Assembly (NCBI GenBank): GCA_963922205.1
Contig: CAWUHX010000062.1
Location: forward strand, 1,178,001-1,242,000
Direction of reading: 5' to 3'
Origin: Romanomermis culicivorax
Taxonomy: Eukaryota; Nematoda; Enoplea; Mermithida; Mermithidae
DNA length: 64,000 bases
Positions 11,582-22,300 of the stretch are shown piece by piece; position 1 is the stretch's first letter; each line of letters begins with the position of its first letter. The position numbers were made by a program, and so were the translations under genes. Under the pieces are notes generated by a model, which was not told where the DNA came from, searched no databases, and saw only the letters and a list, made by a program, of their open reading frames with translations.

Positions 11582-12082
11582 ATGACAACACCATCGACCT
11601 CGTCCACTTCCGCAGCCGATGAGCCCCCACCGTACCGGGAATTGATCAAAGTCAATGAACGCTATGTACGATGAGCAGAACAGCAGCCCCATCAAAACAA
11701 TTTGAGCTTGGCCTGCGACGGTACTTTATTTTTACACTTTCCTTGCTTCTATTTTTGCATGCTCTTTTGCTTGGGACCCCATGGGAACCCCCCACTCTGT
11801 AGCCCCGGGCCAGAACAAATGGTCAGCCGCCGTGATCCCATCATTGTCAAGTTGTGGCACCTAATACACCACAACCAGACACTGCTTCAACCTCTGCATA
11901 CGACAACTCTCGTCATCTCACTATTGTAGCCTGATCCAGTTGCCAAAATGCGCCCCTCGAAGTGACATCGCCCCCCAAGCCACCATTTCTTCAAAGCATG
12001 TTTCCCCTTTTCGAACTGCAAGCAAGGCCACACCTCTCTTAGTCCCTCTCTAAAGTCATCCTTTCGATTCCATTTCGCTCCC
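11582..12082 (+). pseudogene. N-terminal part of the second polyprotein, with PPPY motif
   Basis: An ATG at 11582 opens a Ser/Thr/Pro-rich start containing DEPPPYREL. PPxY is a WW-domain-binding 'late' motif in retroviral Gag proteins, though here it may have another role. The frame is the same as that of the exonuclease downstream but has stops at 11672, 11927 and 11963, so this copy is broken. Part of the interval (about 11720-11800) is Phe/Cys/Leu-rich and might be non-coding or intronic instead. I do not recognise a domain. The start is chosen because it is the first ATG after the acceptor-like site and in frame with what follows. Confidence 0.5.
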
Positions 12083-12930
12083 TTGATTTGGTGCCCATTG
12101 TGTCATATGTCAAATATCATGCTCACTCTTGTTCCAGAAAACAACATCAAACAATTGATCTCTGCCGCCGATTTGGAATCGTGGCATGTCTCCATGTACG
12201 CCAGACCTCTGAACATGTTGCCGCCGCCGATCTTTCTCTCACCCGGAAGTTTGGGGCAGGCCTTGGCCACCCAACCTACACCAAACTTCCGTGGCTACAC
12301 CCTGGTCGCTTTCGACACCAAATCAATCATGGCCGCGGACATGCAGAATTTCCAGTTTACCATGCCTATGCCAGCCGATTCCATGGCATCCAGCTATCCG
12401 CGATACGTTCAACTCGTGTTTCCTAACAGCACAATGTTTGTTTTCGAAACTTTCACCGCTACCCTGGAAGACTGGACTGCGCTATTCTCCCTAGTCGACG
12501 GCAAACACACCATCGTTGTTTCCTTGGATGGCACCGACAACTGGGCCGGTATATACGCTCTGTTGAGAACTCAATTCCGGACCGACTGCCAAAAGAAGAA
12601 TAAAGATCCCGTCGTCAAAGCAATTCATTTCAACGTGTACCGCGTAATCCGCAACATCAACATCTCCCCACCGCTGTACAAGCTGGCTCGAAGAATTGGG
12701 TTCTTCCCTGAAAAGGGCACCCTGAAGGCTACCGTTTCCGCCATGTAGGCGATGGACATTTCTAAACTCATTATATGATTCCCAGCCGCTTTGCAATTTT
12801 TCAACAACCCGGCGACATCTTTTCTGCAATCAGACATTCTTGCGTACGTCGCCCTTGACGCCTACTGTCCGCTCTTATTGTTCTTGGCCTTTGGCCGTTA
12901 TGGCTTCATCCCCGAGGTCTACAACCCCCA
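12083..12930 (+). pseudogene. DEDDy-type 3'-5' exonuclease domain within the retrotransposon
   Basis: One frame, interrupted only by TAG at 12746 and TGA at 12776, carries the three exonuclease motifs in order and at normal spacing. Exo I is GYTLVAFDTKS (Asp at 12314; the usual acidic partner is Lys at 12320). It is followed by RYVQLVFPN and MFVFETF, like the beta strands after Exo I in RNase D folds. Exo II is VSLDGTDNWAGIYALL (Asp at 12536), close to the WRN style. KGTLKATVSAM then resembles the 'GLKALV' segment. Exo III is ILAYVALDAYCPLLLF, with the Tyr-x3-Asp pair at 12845 and 12857. Family enzymes hydrolyse nucleic acids from 3' ends with two metal ions. The stops and the Glu-to-Lys change imply this copy is inactive. 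It lies in the element's own sense strand downstream of integrase. Confidence 0.8.
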
Positions 12931-12933
12931 GCA

Positions 12934-13378
12934 TTGTTTCCCCACGACTCGTTGGATGCCGCCGAAATGGACCATCTTGCCGAGACAATCATTGCAGCTT
13001 TTCACAATGTTGCATTGTCTGATGTTCTACCCCCCGACTCCGCGGGTCGAATTTATCCCACTATCTCGCAAATGGCCCTCCCTGCAATTATGCGAGACGA
13101 GGTTCTTTCCGCTTACAAATTTTTTATGTACAATTGTGCATCGTCTGACCACGGTGGGTCCTTTTGTTTAGGGACAGTGCCTAACAGTTTTTGCAACATC
13201 AAAGTTTTGACATGTACAACCCACCTGAAGCTTCTAACTGCTTCCAAGAAGCCCAAGGAAAAGAAGAAGAAACAGAAAGATGAGTGGAACAAATCACTGG
13301 ACCTCTCCGAGAACAAAGATCTGGCCCTCTAACCTCGATTGATATTGGATGATCCGAAACGCCTTCAAGCAGCTGTCA
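12934..13378 (+). pseudogene. Second polyprotein, segment after the exonuclease
   Basis: Coding continues in a different frame after a frameshift near 12925-12940. A helical stretch (DAAEMDHLAETIIAAF) is followed by a Lys-rich tail (KKPKEKKKKQKDEW, about 13240-13290) that could act as a nuclear localisation signal. After the stop at 13330 the same frame reads on to a TGA near 13384. No domain is recognised. Confidence 0.55.
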
Positions 13379-13382
13379 CCTC

Positions 13383-14621
13383 ATGAAGAGTAACCTCACA
13401 GACCGGATCATCAAATTACTCAACTTCCCGGTTTCCCCCATGTACAAATTGACATTTGGAGATCGCCTTCAATACAAAACAAACCCCGCGTTGCCACCAA
13501 TTCGGCACAAAGTTGATGACCTGTGGATCAAACACATCGCTGCCAACCAACCGCTCCGGGAGCAAACCTACCAGGGTACTCATTACTGTTATCACCCCTC
13601 CACCATTCTTAACTTTTTACAGGTGGATGAGGATTGGTTCGGATGGCTAACATCTTTCATGCTGTTGGCCGCGCTTTTGGCTTCCCTGTGTTCCGCCGCA
13701 GAATATGCCTACGTTAACGATTTGTTGCTTCGCCACACCCAAAATATGGATTCCGCAATTCGCACCACATTCTATGCTTGTATGTGGTACCGGGCCGACA
13801 GCAACCCCCGATCACACCTCACCGATTAGATGAATCGCATTCCCAAGGGAGAGCTGTCTTTCGCAAGCGACCCCGGAACATACATCTGCAACCGGTTCGC
13901 TTTACACCCGATCATCTTCGACAAGGAATTCCACATGGAAACGTCCGTTGAACAGATCCATATCAATGAATCCGATTATACGGCTAATCCCCATAGCCGT
14001 TTCCACTTCTACTCAACATTCATCACCATCATGGACTTCCAAAATCGATTTTCATTCCCCGCGCCGGTGTATGCATACCCCATGCCCACTATGGCTTCAG
14101 GGCACACGCTCACTGCTGAGGAACTGCTTGACTGCCCCACTGATGTTGACGTAGAACCTGCCAATGAAGAACTTTTGGAAGCGCCAATTTTCGACCTGAA
14201 CATAGCGAAGCTGCCGCCGTCAACTGACATGTCGACCCTTCCTATGCCCACTGCTCCATCCAATATTAGGGCAACAGCCACGCAAATCACTGACTTCTTG
14301 AAACTGACGCTCAACAAAATTTCAAACATCGCCCGGGGGCCGATAGACGAATCCACTCCCATCCAACCCGCTGAGATAGATACCGAAACGACCACCACCA
14401 CCAATCAAACATTAACAGACATACCCGAAGAAAGCACCTTTGATCAATCGACGTCAATAGACGTCGTTCCTATAGAACCCGCCACTACGTTGCCTCCAAT
14501 GGTGCCTGCCATAGACCCGCGAATCTATTTGGCCACACTGGCAATTCTGCCCAGACCTCTGATTATCACCACCATTGCCACCCCAGGTATATTGCACCTG
14601 TCTGTTTTTCACAACATATAA
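13383..14621 (+). pseudogene. Second polyprotein, middle region
   Basis: The third frame runs from 13383 to 14621 with only one internal stop (TAG 13827-13829, immediately followed by ATG), so it is a single ~410-codon coding stretch. The first third is rich in Trp, Tyr and Leu and has one hydrophobic segment ([18 protein letters not shown], about 13648-13700) that could be a membrane span or a buried helix. The rest is acidic and Pro/Thr-rich (DVDVEPANEELL; ETTTTTNQTL). I recognise no domain. An envelope-like role cannot be excluded, but there is no signal peptide, furin-like site or cysteine pattern to support it. Confidence 0.6.
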
Positions 14622-15694
14622 TTTCAGATCACCAATGGCAAGCACTAGCTACAGTACTCACCGCGTATCATTTTCCACTGCCGCCGCCCGGTATGTTGTT
14701 CGCCAAACACCACTGGATGGACTACCCCGATGTGCTTAAGGAAGAGATACAACATATTTTGCTGCCGCAAACAATGCCTGCAGCCCCCATTCCTCAAATT
14801 GCTCAAACGGCTCAGGTTAATGCTCAAGCGGCCATACAACCGCCGGTTGCATTACCGCCACCGATCGCCTTATCACCGCCACCGGCGCCACAACCACTGC
14901 AGCCCGCGACTCTTTTGCGGCCAACGGCACCTGTGGATGTTCAAACCCCACAGGCCCCCAGCACGTCTGGGCCGGCTCTAGATGGCCATGGCCAGCCCAT
15001 TCGAAAACCTGGATGTTACGAACACTCCGTGAAGCGCAAACAGCATCTTCAGGAAGAGGCCGAACATCGAAAATCTCACAAAAGGTGTATGACAGATGAA
15101 CCCCCCACAAGGCGAATGCTGCCACCCAGTACTTCGCGTACTGAGCGCAGCAAAATGCCTAGCAAACAAACAACCCGTCACCGCAAACAACGCGATAAAC
15201 AGAAAGCTCGTGAAGAGGCTGGTAAATCTTCACAGACAACTCCGAGGCCACTACCAAAAATCACGTCAACGAAAACAGCAGCGCCAGCAACACAACCGCT
15301 GCCTGCTCGCCAGTCGGAAAGCCACTGTTCATGCCACGAGTCTCACTCTCGTGATGATCGCCACCAACAGCCTCAAACCACAAGCCGTGATAGCCCTCAA
15401 CACCAACGTCGAGTCGATGCACCGCCCCATAGCACTCAAAGTGAGCAAATGGGCCAGGTGCACTCGACAAGTTTTTACAAAGACGTGTACCGACGTGGTT
15501 TCGGCTGGTCACCACCAAAATTGATGGATTACATCAGCCCTGTGCATTATGACGCCGAAATCCAAAGACGTATAGAAGCCTTGAAAAACCTGCCAAAAGG
15601 CGTGTTCAAGGCCCTGCTACCCCTGCTGCCCCCGATGGATGTGGAACCTGCAACGTCATCCTCAACTTGGCTTCCACCTGCAGCCACCTCCTAG
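14585..15694 (+). pseudogene. Second polyprotein, Pro-rich and basic region
   Basis: A frameshift near 14585 moves coding to the second frame, which then reads [15 protein letters not shown] and [16 protein letters not shown] Pro/Ala/Gln-rich stretch follows (14770-14960), then a long Lys/Arg/His/Ser-rich stretch (15000-15420) with many Gln and Arg residues. The frame ends at TAG 15692. The composition suggests a disordered nucleic-acid-binding region. The shift is placed where one frame loses, and the other gains, protein-like composition. Confidence 0.6.
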
Positions 15695-16490
15695 CCACCC
15701 ACGGCTCTGACGTCCGCTTCAACAACTATGATAACTCACACCACTTGGCTGCCGCCTACAGCCCCGTCGTCGGCTCAGAGTACCACATGAGCCCAACCAC
15801 AATTGGTTATCACGACTAGACCAGTTCTAGGAGTCGCTCCACCGACCAGCACAGCACAACGTGTCGAGCCGCTGTTGCCCAGTGAAGCAACCCGATTGCC
15901 CAATTACACGCATTTTCGAACCACAGACTCTCCGCATTGTGTTATGCTATTGACGCCTCGCCATCCACCGTGTAACAATCCATCCGTTGAGTTTTTCATG
16001 CCGCATACGTTGCACTAAATGGTTTTGATCAACTTCTTCAGCCACCTTGGTGTTTGCATTACTATGGCTGTCAACATTCGCGAATCAAACGCTTCGCTGG
16101 CTTTGTACCAATATTTTCGTCAACACTATCGCCCCACGTACCAAGAACAACAATGGCCCGTTTCGCATGAGTTGGCAGCACTAATCCTGCGATAAGTTGC
16201 TGGCCTGTGGACCGAGGAGCTCGGCGTCGTTGAGGCCATCCACACTGCCCATTTGGACCTCTTTCTGTACAAAGCTGGTGGCTTGGACAACCCCTCCTGT
16301 CTATTGCAGGCCTATAAGACCGCTGTTGGCTTGATCGACAGCTGGATGGCCTACCTGCAATATTCACCGTTCCTGCAACCGCCCGAAATTGTCGATATTC
16401 AATGAATTTACCTCCAGTATCATAGCGAAACCAACCGTCCGGTACCCCCGCGGTGTCGGCACGATTTCTCTGCCCAGTAGAACTTGTTGC
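15695..16490 (+). pseudogene. Second polyprotein, C-terminal helical region
   Basis: The same second frame continues past stops at 15692, 15788, 16016, 16193 and near 16403 with protein-like sequence throughout. It includes [30 protein letters not shown] and [18 protein letters not shown]. Unbroken composition on both sides of each stop shows that the stops are decay. It appears mostly helical, with no recognised domain. It probably ends near 16480. Confidence 0.55.
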
Positions 16491-17373
16491 CACCGCGACT
16501 GCTGCCTCCAACAGGGTTGCAATGAGACCGCCCGTCATTGATAGCTATGCAGCTGCCGCCCCGCGGTGTGAATCCTCTCACTGCTCCGATCGCAAACCTA
16601 CACTTGGACTTCCCGCCGGGGCCATACCATCAACTACTGTCGCAATCGCCACTCTCGCTCCGTTTGTTTCGATGGCCATGACAATCCCAGTGACCCCTAT
16701 GGTTATCACAACGACAGTTATCACCAAGACAATCACAACCGCGGTGACAACCGACAACAATCTTGATCCGCCTCCGATACTTGCCATCATGGCCGCCATT
16801 GATTGAAAGCTTTTGTACAGTAATATTCGTTTTTTCTTTTGTTTTTGTTCTCATTTAACCTCGTCTAATACAGGCTGTTTTCTTTTTCTAATCTCTTTTG
16901 TGTGCTTTATTTTGTACTAGTTCCCCCAGCGCACGTGCAGCCCATGCTAAGACCACACTGTAAGACGACTCCACATGTTCTACCGCCACATGCCCCCACT
17001 TGCGCCATTTTTGTCCTTTCTGCCTCCGCCGCCTTGTTTACGTTTTGTTATCGCCACTGTCGTAGTGGCCGGCCTCACCCTCCCATCCCCATGGCGTCAT
17101 ATGCTGGTGCGCTCCAGTATATGAGTGCGGACGGAGTGACAACACGAGCTGCAGCATTGCTGAACTTATGGCCTCGCTAATTGCAACTCATGTTGGAAGG
17201 TCTCACCCTACGCACCACCCAAAATCAGCTCAAACAACCCCAATGACTCTGTCGGCCCCACTGCACAAAACCGAAGACCCCTTCGGCCAACCTGGTGACA
17301 GCCTGTAGTAGCCGTGCCCTTCCCCTTGCATCTTTTGGTTATTTCTTGATGATCGCTTAGGGCGATCTACTGC
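16491..17373 (+). other. 3' untranslated or degenerate coding region of the element
   Basis: Frames at 16453-16806 and 16902-17180 are open but of simple composition (runs of Thr, Val, Ile and Pro) and have no match I can name. The sequence may be 3' UTR or a badly decayed C-terminus. Confidence 0.4.
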
Positions 17374-17386
17374 AAGAGGGGAGGGG
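17374..17386 (+). other. Polypurine tract
   Basis: AAGAGGGGAGGGG abuts the first base of the 3' LTR. It is the RNase H-resistant primer for plus-strand DNA synthesis. Confidence 0.9.
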
Positions 17387-17949
17387 TGTTGTAGTGTGTT
17401 TTCCGCCGATTTTGTCATTTTTGTCAAAGAGCGCATGAGGCCTGCAGGTAGCAAGTAGAGTGAGCAACGCAGACCATCAACAGTTGTCTTACTGTAGCGC
17501 ACGTCGGTACGCGTGCACTGGCTCTCTCTCGGTGTCTCTTTATTATTATTGTTGTATGTTTTCGTACTAATCGTGTGCCCCGCTAGCCACTATTATTTTG
17601 CCATTCGCCACCTCCCCGCACGAAACTCATTTGTTTTTCTCGTCCCAGTGCGTGGGAGTGATTAATTTTATTTTCTCGCCCGTTGTGGTTTATACGTAAG
17701 TGTTTTGTTTTTCAATTGCATTATATAAAGGTAGAAAATTCTCTCCGTTCAGTGTTATGCAATTAGGGAGACAATTAAGGAAACACCTTCATTCCTTAAT
17801 TGGTGGGATAATTAGTGTCGGGTTTAAGTACGAGTAATTAAGTCAATTGGGTAAATGTGGGCTTGGGAAACACGTACATTAAGGACGAATCCTGGGATCC
17901 CAATCCTGCCTGTGACTCATCGACGCCCGACCCATCCACAAATACAACA
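17387..17949 (+). repeat. 3' long terminal repeat (563 bp)
   Basis: It aligns gap-free to 4036-4598 with about 42 differences, roughly three-quarters of them transitions. The hairpin stem is intact at 17772-17781 and 17793-17802. CACA (17950-17953) follows directly. Confidence 0.95.
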
Positions 17950-17979
17950 CACACCCATCTTATAACATTATACACACTT
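17950..17979. repeat. Right piece of the split inverted-repeat arm
   Basis: CACACCCATCTTATAAC and the bases up to 17979 continue the arm begun at 4022. Removing one CACA copy gives the sequence found, inverted, at 18144-18185. Confidence 0.85.
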
Positions 17980-18143
17980 GCTGTATAGTGGGTTATTGGA
18001 GTTACTGGAAGGGGTTAACTGGGCGGGCGCTTACTTTATTTATTTCTTAAGCTTAGGTTTAGGGACGCAGCAAGGCGCCCGGCTGAGCTTGGTACGGAGC
18101 CAAAAGTCACGATTCTCCACCAATATCCCACTTGTACATGCTG

Positions 18144-18185
18144 AAGTGTGCATAACGTTATAAGATGGGTGTGAACCAGACGAAG
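18144..18185. repeat. Intact opposite arm of the target inverted repeat
   Basis: Its reverse complement reads GTCTGGTTCACACCCATC, the uninterrupted form of the retrotransposon target. About 40 of 43 positions match the split arm. Confidence 0.85.
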
Positions 18186-18879
18186 TTAACATCTTCAAAC
18201 GTTTCTGAGCTTTTTCAAACATTCAAAAATTTCCCAGAAGACTACCCTTGAGCATAATGACCTTGCATTACATAATAAATCGACCGTAAATGTTTCTATC
18301 ACCACAAGTGGGAGCTCAAAAAATGTATTAAACAATTCTTCAAATATTTATTTCAAGAATCGGATCCGAATTTTCTGTTTAAAAATCGTCAGTTCTAGAA
18401 ATTTATTATTTGTGAAATTTTAAAACCAGTATTCATTCTTCGACTTTCATATAAATTTGACGGCAGCAGCTAACTAATCGCGCTGTCGTTTAGCTAAGAA
18501 GTATATTTTGGGCTATATAGCCGCGGGACTGTATAGTGAAATTGGTCAAATAGCCGCCCGACTGTTTAATCCAAGATACATTCCTTTTTGGCTAAACAGC
18601 CGCGAGTCTCTCTAGCTAAAGTATATCCTGGTTGAAGAGCTGGCGACTGCGACGAGTTCAGTTGAGTGAACAGTTCTTTCTGTCGAAAAAATAAGAAAAG
18701 GTATGAGTTCATCAATTACACAACGAAGTATGCTTACCGTGCTTTTTTGCCAGAGGCGAATGAAAATCCTTGGCGGCAAACAAAATTCGGGTAGTCATTT
18801 GTATATATACAAACAAAAAATTATTATATTTCATCAACGCATGCTAGTATTTTGTGACATATTTTTATACTGTACTTCA
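18186..18879. other. No gene seen; short TATAGCCGCGGGACTGT-like words
   Basis: Positions 18490-18640 contain related words (ATAGCCGCGGGACTGT, ATAGCCGCCCGACTGT, ACAGCCGCGAGTCTC) that look like a decayed repeat. AAAAG/GTATGAG at about 18700 resembles a splice donor, but no coding sequence leads into it. Confidence 0.4.
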
Positions 18880-20000
18880 AAACCGAAAAGATGCATTTTG
18901 GTGGACCTTAAAAGGTCAAATCTCAAAATTTTCCGGCGCTTCGCGCCTGTCGGGCCTATAATAATCATTATTTTCTATTAGGCGCATCCGTTATCACATA
19001 TACTTCCACTTACTAATCAATGCTCAACAGTTTCTTACAATCAAGTTACCTCATCTTATTTTGTAATCGTTAACAGTCAGTATTTTACCTAAAATTGAGA
19101 TTTTTCAAACGCTTTCTTTCAAATTTTTCAAAAAACGGTGGTTTGAAGCATCATGATCAATGAAACAAAGCGCACCCTAAATCTGTCGGAAATCGAAGAC
19201 TTAGAACGTAGAGGAACACAGATTACTTAATTTGCATCGATTTTTGCTACATTATGTACAAAGTGCACAGATGAACTATCGGATGCCGTTTGCAAATCGG
19301 TCATGTACAAAAAAAGGATTTTCCTTCACAACAATTGAAAAAATCTTGTGAAAATGTATTAAAATCATTTTAATAATAAATATTTTGTTACGATCATCTG
19401 TGCTTTATACATGTCTGTTGTCTCCGGTACATATGTCTTTTACAATTTTATGTAGGAATTATTGTTAGTTTTCTCTGAAAAAACCTGGGAAATTCACCTG
19501 GAAAATCTGGAAAAGTCAGGGAATTTTATTTTGGGAAACTGCTTGACACCCTGACTTTGTATGATTTGGAAACAATCACTTTTGATAAATAATTGTGATT
19601 TGTAAATTACTGGCTGCAGATACATAAGATCTACAATAGAGGTACAATGTTTGATCTCTTCCACCAATCAAATGCTGAAAAGATCGTGATCGATTATCGG
19701 CAGTTGTAGAAGAATCTGCCGAAAAAATACATTTTCCGACGTTTTAGAGGCCTCGAAATCGAAATTTTTCGGTGCCAGGCACCGAACAAGTTACTTTAGC
19801 CAGATTTCTCGCCCAAAACTCAAGAAATTCAATTTTAAAAGTCAGGAATTGAATGAAATACATGCAAAGTACCTTTTATCATTTTACGGATAAAATTAAG
19901 CAAATTTATCGATTTTAGAGTGATGAACTAAAAATTAATCTGCGCAACCAAAATTTTTCCCCAAGTTACAGATCAACCTGACTTGTGCGAAAAAAAACCT
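18880..20000 (+). repeat. Degraded copy of the dispersed repeat family found at 32220-34170
   Basis: The first 200 bp (GATGCATTTTGGTGGACCTT onward) match 32230-32430. Positions 19690-20000 match 33830-34170 in the same order and orientation. A TTTTCCGGCGCTTCGCGCC hairpin word lies at 18928-18946 and a CCTGGAAAAGTCAGGGAA block at 19500-19525. No coding capacity is seen. Confidence 0.65.
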
Positions 20001-20780
20001 GATGGATTTGAATAGTGACTGATCTAATAGTATGTGAGCCTTATTATTCTGTGTGTCATTAAGAATGTATTCAAAATGATTGATCTGCTATGTGGGCTTC
20101 TACTGCGATTTTGAAGAGTGTTTTTGACTAAATTAAAAAAACATTGTTTTTTTACTATCCCATTTATTTAAGAACTTTTTAGTTTTGGTTTGTTGAAATT
20201 CGTATTGGCCTGTAAAATTTTGACCTTAGGAGGATAGTTTTTTTTGCACTTAGCAAGCTTTTTGGTTTGAGTACAAACAAAAATTTGGGTCTTGTTTGTA
20301 GCAGTACAAACAATTTTCTAGTATGAAAATTCAATTTGATATATCAATCACAGTGTAACCAATCAAGTATAAACAAATTTTAGGCCGTCGTTTGTACCAG
20401 TAAAAATGGGTCGAGCAATAAAAAAACAGTGCCTAGGAGCCAAATGGCCTGTCGGGGAAAAATTAAAAAAAACCTGCTTGGGTTATTGCTAAGGCAACAT
20501 TAGGCGGTGGAAACGTATTTGCACCTACTTTTGCGTATTAATAATTTTTTCACGTTCATATCTCCATTGTAAATTATGTAATCACAACACGACCTGTAGT
20601 CTCTTTTTCTGGAAATGCTTGTGAATAAAAAAGATGAAGCACGTATTATTTTATATTTCTATAATTTCCTGAGTCTGCTCAACTAATCATCACGAATTTT
20701 TTACGCCAAATATCGTATAGTAAACGGTTTGTGGAAACGACGTGGAGGGCGGTCCATTTTTTGTCCATTTTCCGTTGCAG
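20001..20780. other. AT-rich, no gene seen
   Basis: Neither strand has a frame with protein-like composition or splice-flanked coding sequence. Confidence 0.4.
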
Positions 20781-22300
20781 ACCGGGTGGCAGACTGTGCC
20801 GTCTGGCTGACTGTAGCTCTTGGCCGAGTACCGGGTGGCGGAATTCGATTTGAAATAGTTCATTTTTATAATTTAACCTTATGTAAAACGTTTTTGCACG
20901 AAATGTGAAAAAAATGTTGCTAAATGTATGTTTCAATGTACAAGATATCATCAAAAAAATGCAGGAGCAACGCAAAAATATGCTAATTAAGTAAAAGCAC
21001 ACAAGGATACCTATTTGAATTCAAAAGTTTTTCATTCTGTAAGAAATTTTCCCCTCGTAATTATTCACTTTGTTGAGTATATTAGTTATAGAATGAATGA
21101 AAATGATTTCGAGACTGGTGAATATCTGTTGACAGTTCATGGAAATTCGACGTTGCTCAACTGCGTAAGTCGCACAAATCCCAACCATTTTTTGCTTTTT
21201 AAAAAGAATAAAACTAAACGAGGATTTGACGGTTTGCAAATGTGTATTATGAATCATACATGTAGCGGCGCCCCGAGGTCTGGAGGGGGGTTTGGACGAC
21301 TTTTTTGGGCCGGGGGTCAGTAATTCCCAAAATTTTGTGGGGAGAGGTTTCTCAAGCAAAAAAACAGATTTTTTTACGAAGAAGGTCCGACAAAGAGTTC
21401 AAAAAATGATAATTTTTTCAAAAAAGATCGAAAAAATGTATTCATGGCGCGAAGCGCCCAGAAAATTCACATTTTTGACCATTTTTTGTTCAAAAATTGA
21501 CATTTTTCATCAAAAAATTAACAATTTTCAGTATTTTTCTGACAAAAAGTATGGGAGTTCCTACGACTACCATATGGCTAGCCGTAGGATTGGAAAATCC
21601 TGGGAGGCGGTCGCCCAATGGCTAGCCGTATGGTCGACGATTTCTGGGGGGGAGTTCCCATAGCACTCCACCCCCCCCCCCCCCAATCACATGTATGTTA
21701 TGAATGCAACAATTGTGCTAAGCTAGGACGAAAAAGGCCGAGTTTTAGTTAGGTATTGTCGGGTCAAGAGTGATCCTGAAGTTGGCCATAACTTACAATG
21801 TGCTCCAACTGATGCTACAACGACGGAAACCTTACGTGTTAAGCGGGAAATTATTAAAAGCGCCGAAAATGGCGAAAACCGTTTAGGGCTTACATGAATG
21901 GTCTAGCATTGCTCCCACAACGTTTTCCGGATCAAGAATTACGAAATAATATTGAATTAACTTTGCCGTCCTACGAATCTTTCTTGAAAATTCTATTTTT
22001 TGCCAAGTTCTAACATATTTTATCCATAGTTTTTTTGCTACAAAAATATTAGAAAAAGTCAATGAAATCAAACAATCTAGGCTTTTATAATGAATCAAAA
22101 AATTATGAAGGGCATATTTCTGCACTTAATTAGCATATTTGTGCGTCGTTCTTGCATTTTTTGATGATATTTTGTGCATTGAAACGTATATTTAGTAACA
22201 TTTTATTCACATTTCGTGCGAAAACGTTTTACATAAGGTTCGACTTACATATAAACTATTTCAAATTGAATTCGGTTAGACGGCACAGTTGGCCACCCGC
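20781..22300. mobile_element. Inverted-repeat element (~1.5 kb, arms ~200 bp)
   Basis: The left arm (20781-21001) and right arm (22113-22300) are inverted copies. Both contain CGGGTGGC, CTGTGCCGTCT, TTTGAAATAGTT, CCTTATGTAAAACGTTTT and ATATGCTAATTAAGT in mirror order. The left arm has an extra ~40 bp. The interior includes a separate insertion (21245-21705). No transposase frame is seen, so it is non-autonomous. Confidence 0.7.
21245..21705. mobile_element. Nested ~460-bp inverted-ended repeat with a GC-rich interior
   Basis: The ends TTATGAATCATACATGT and, inverted, TTCATAACATACATGT bracket a block with G-runs at its left end, a 14-C run at 21671-21684 and a GGCGCGAAGCGCC hairpin at 21449-21461. 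It sits inside the larger inverted-repeat element. The class is unknown. Confidence 0.5.

Larger units (their letters stand above)
4036..17949 (+). mobile_element. Complete, decayed Ty3/gypsy-type LTR retrotransposon (13,914 bp) with an extra 3' polyprotein
   Basis: The element is bounded by two 563-bp LTRs, each starting TGTTG and ending CAACA, and flanked by the 4-bp duplication CACA (4032-4035 and 17950-17953). In order it carries a primer binding site, gag, protease, RT-RNase H, integrase, a ~5-kb second polyprotein with an exonuclease domain, and a polypurine tract. The protease-RT-RNase H-integrase order is that of Ty3/gypsy. The LTRs differ at about 42 of 563 positions by eye (~7.5%) and most frames are broken, so this is an old inactive copy. 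The 6.3 kb between integrase and the 3' LTR is far longer than usual for the group. Confidence 0.95.

Noticed and set aside
13648..13700. Hydrophobic segment as evidence for a retroviral envelope protein
   Set aside because: One hydrophobic stretch without signal peptide, cleavage site or paired cysteines is not enough, and the neighbouring exonuclease motifs point elsewhere.
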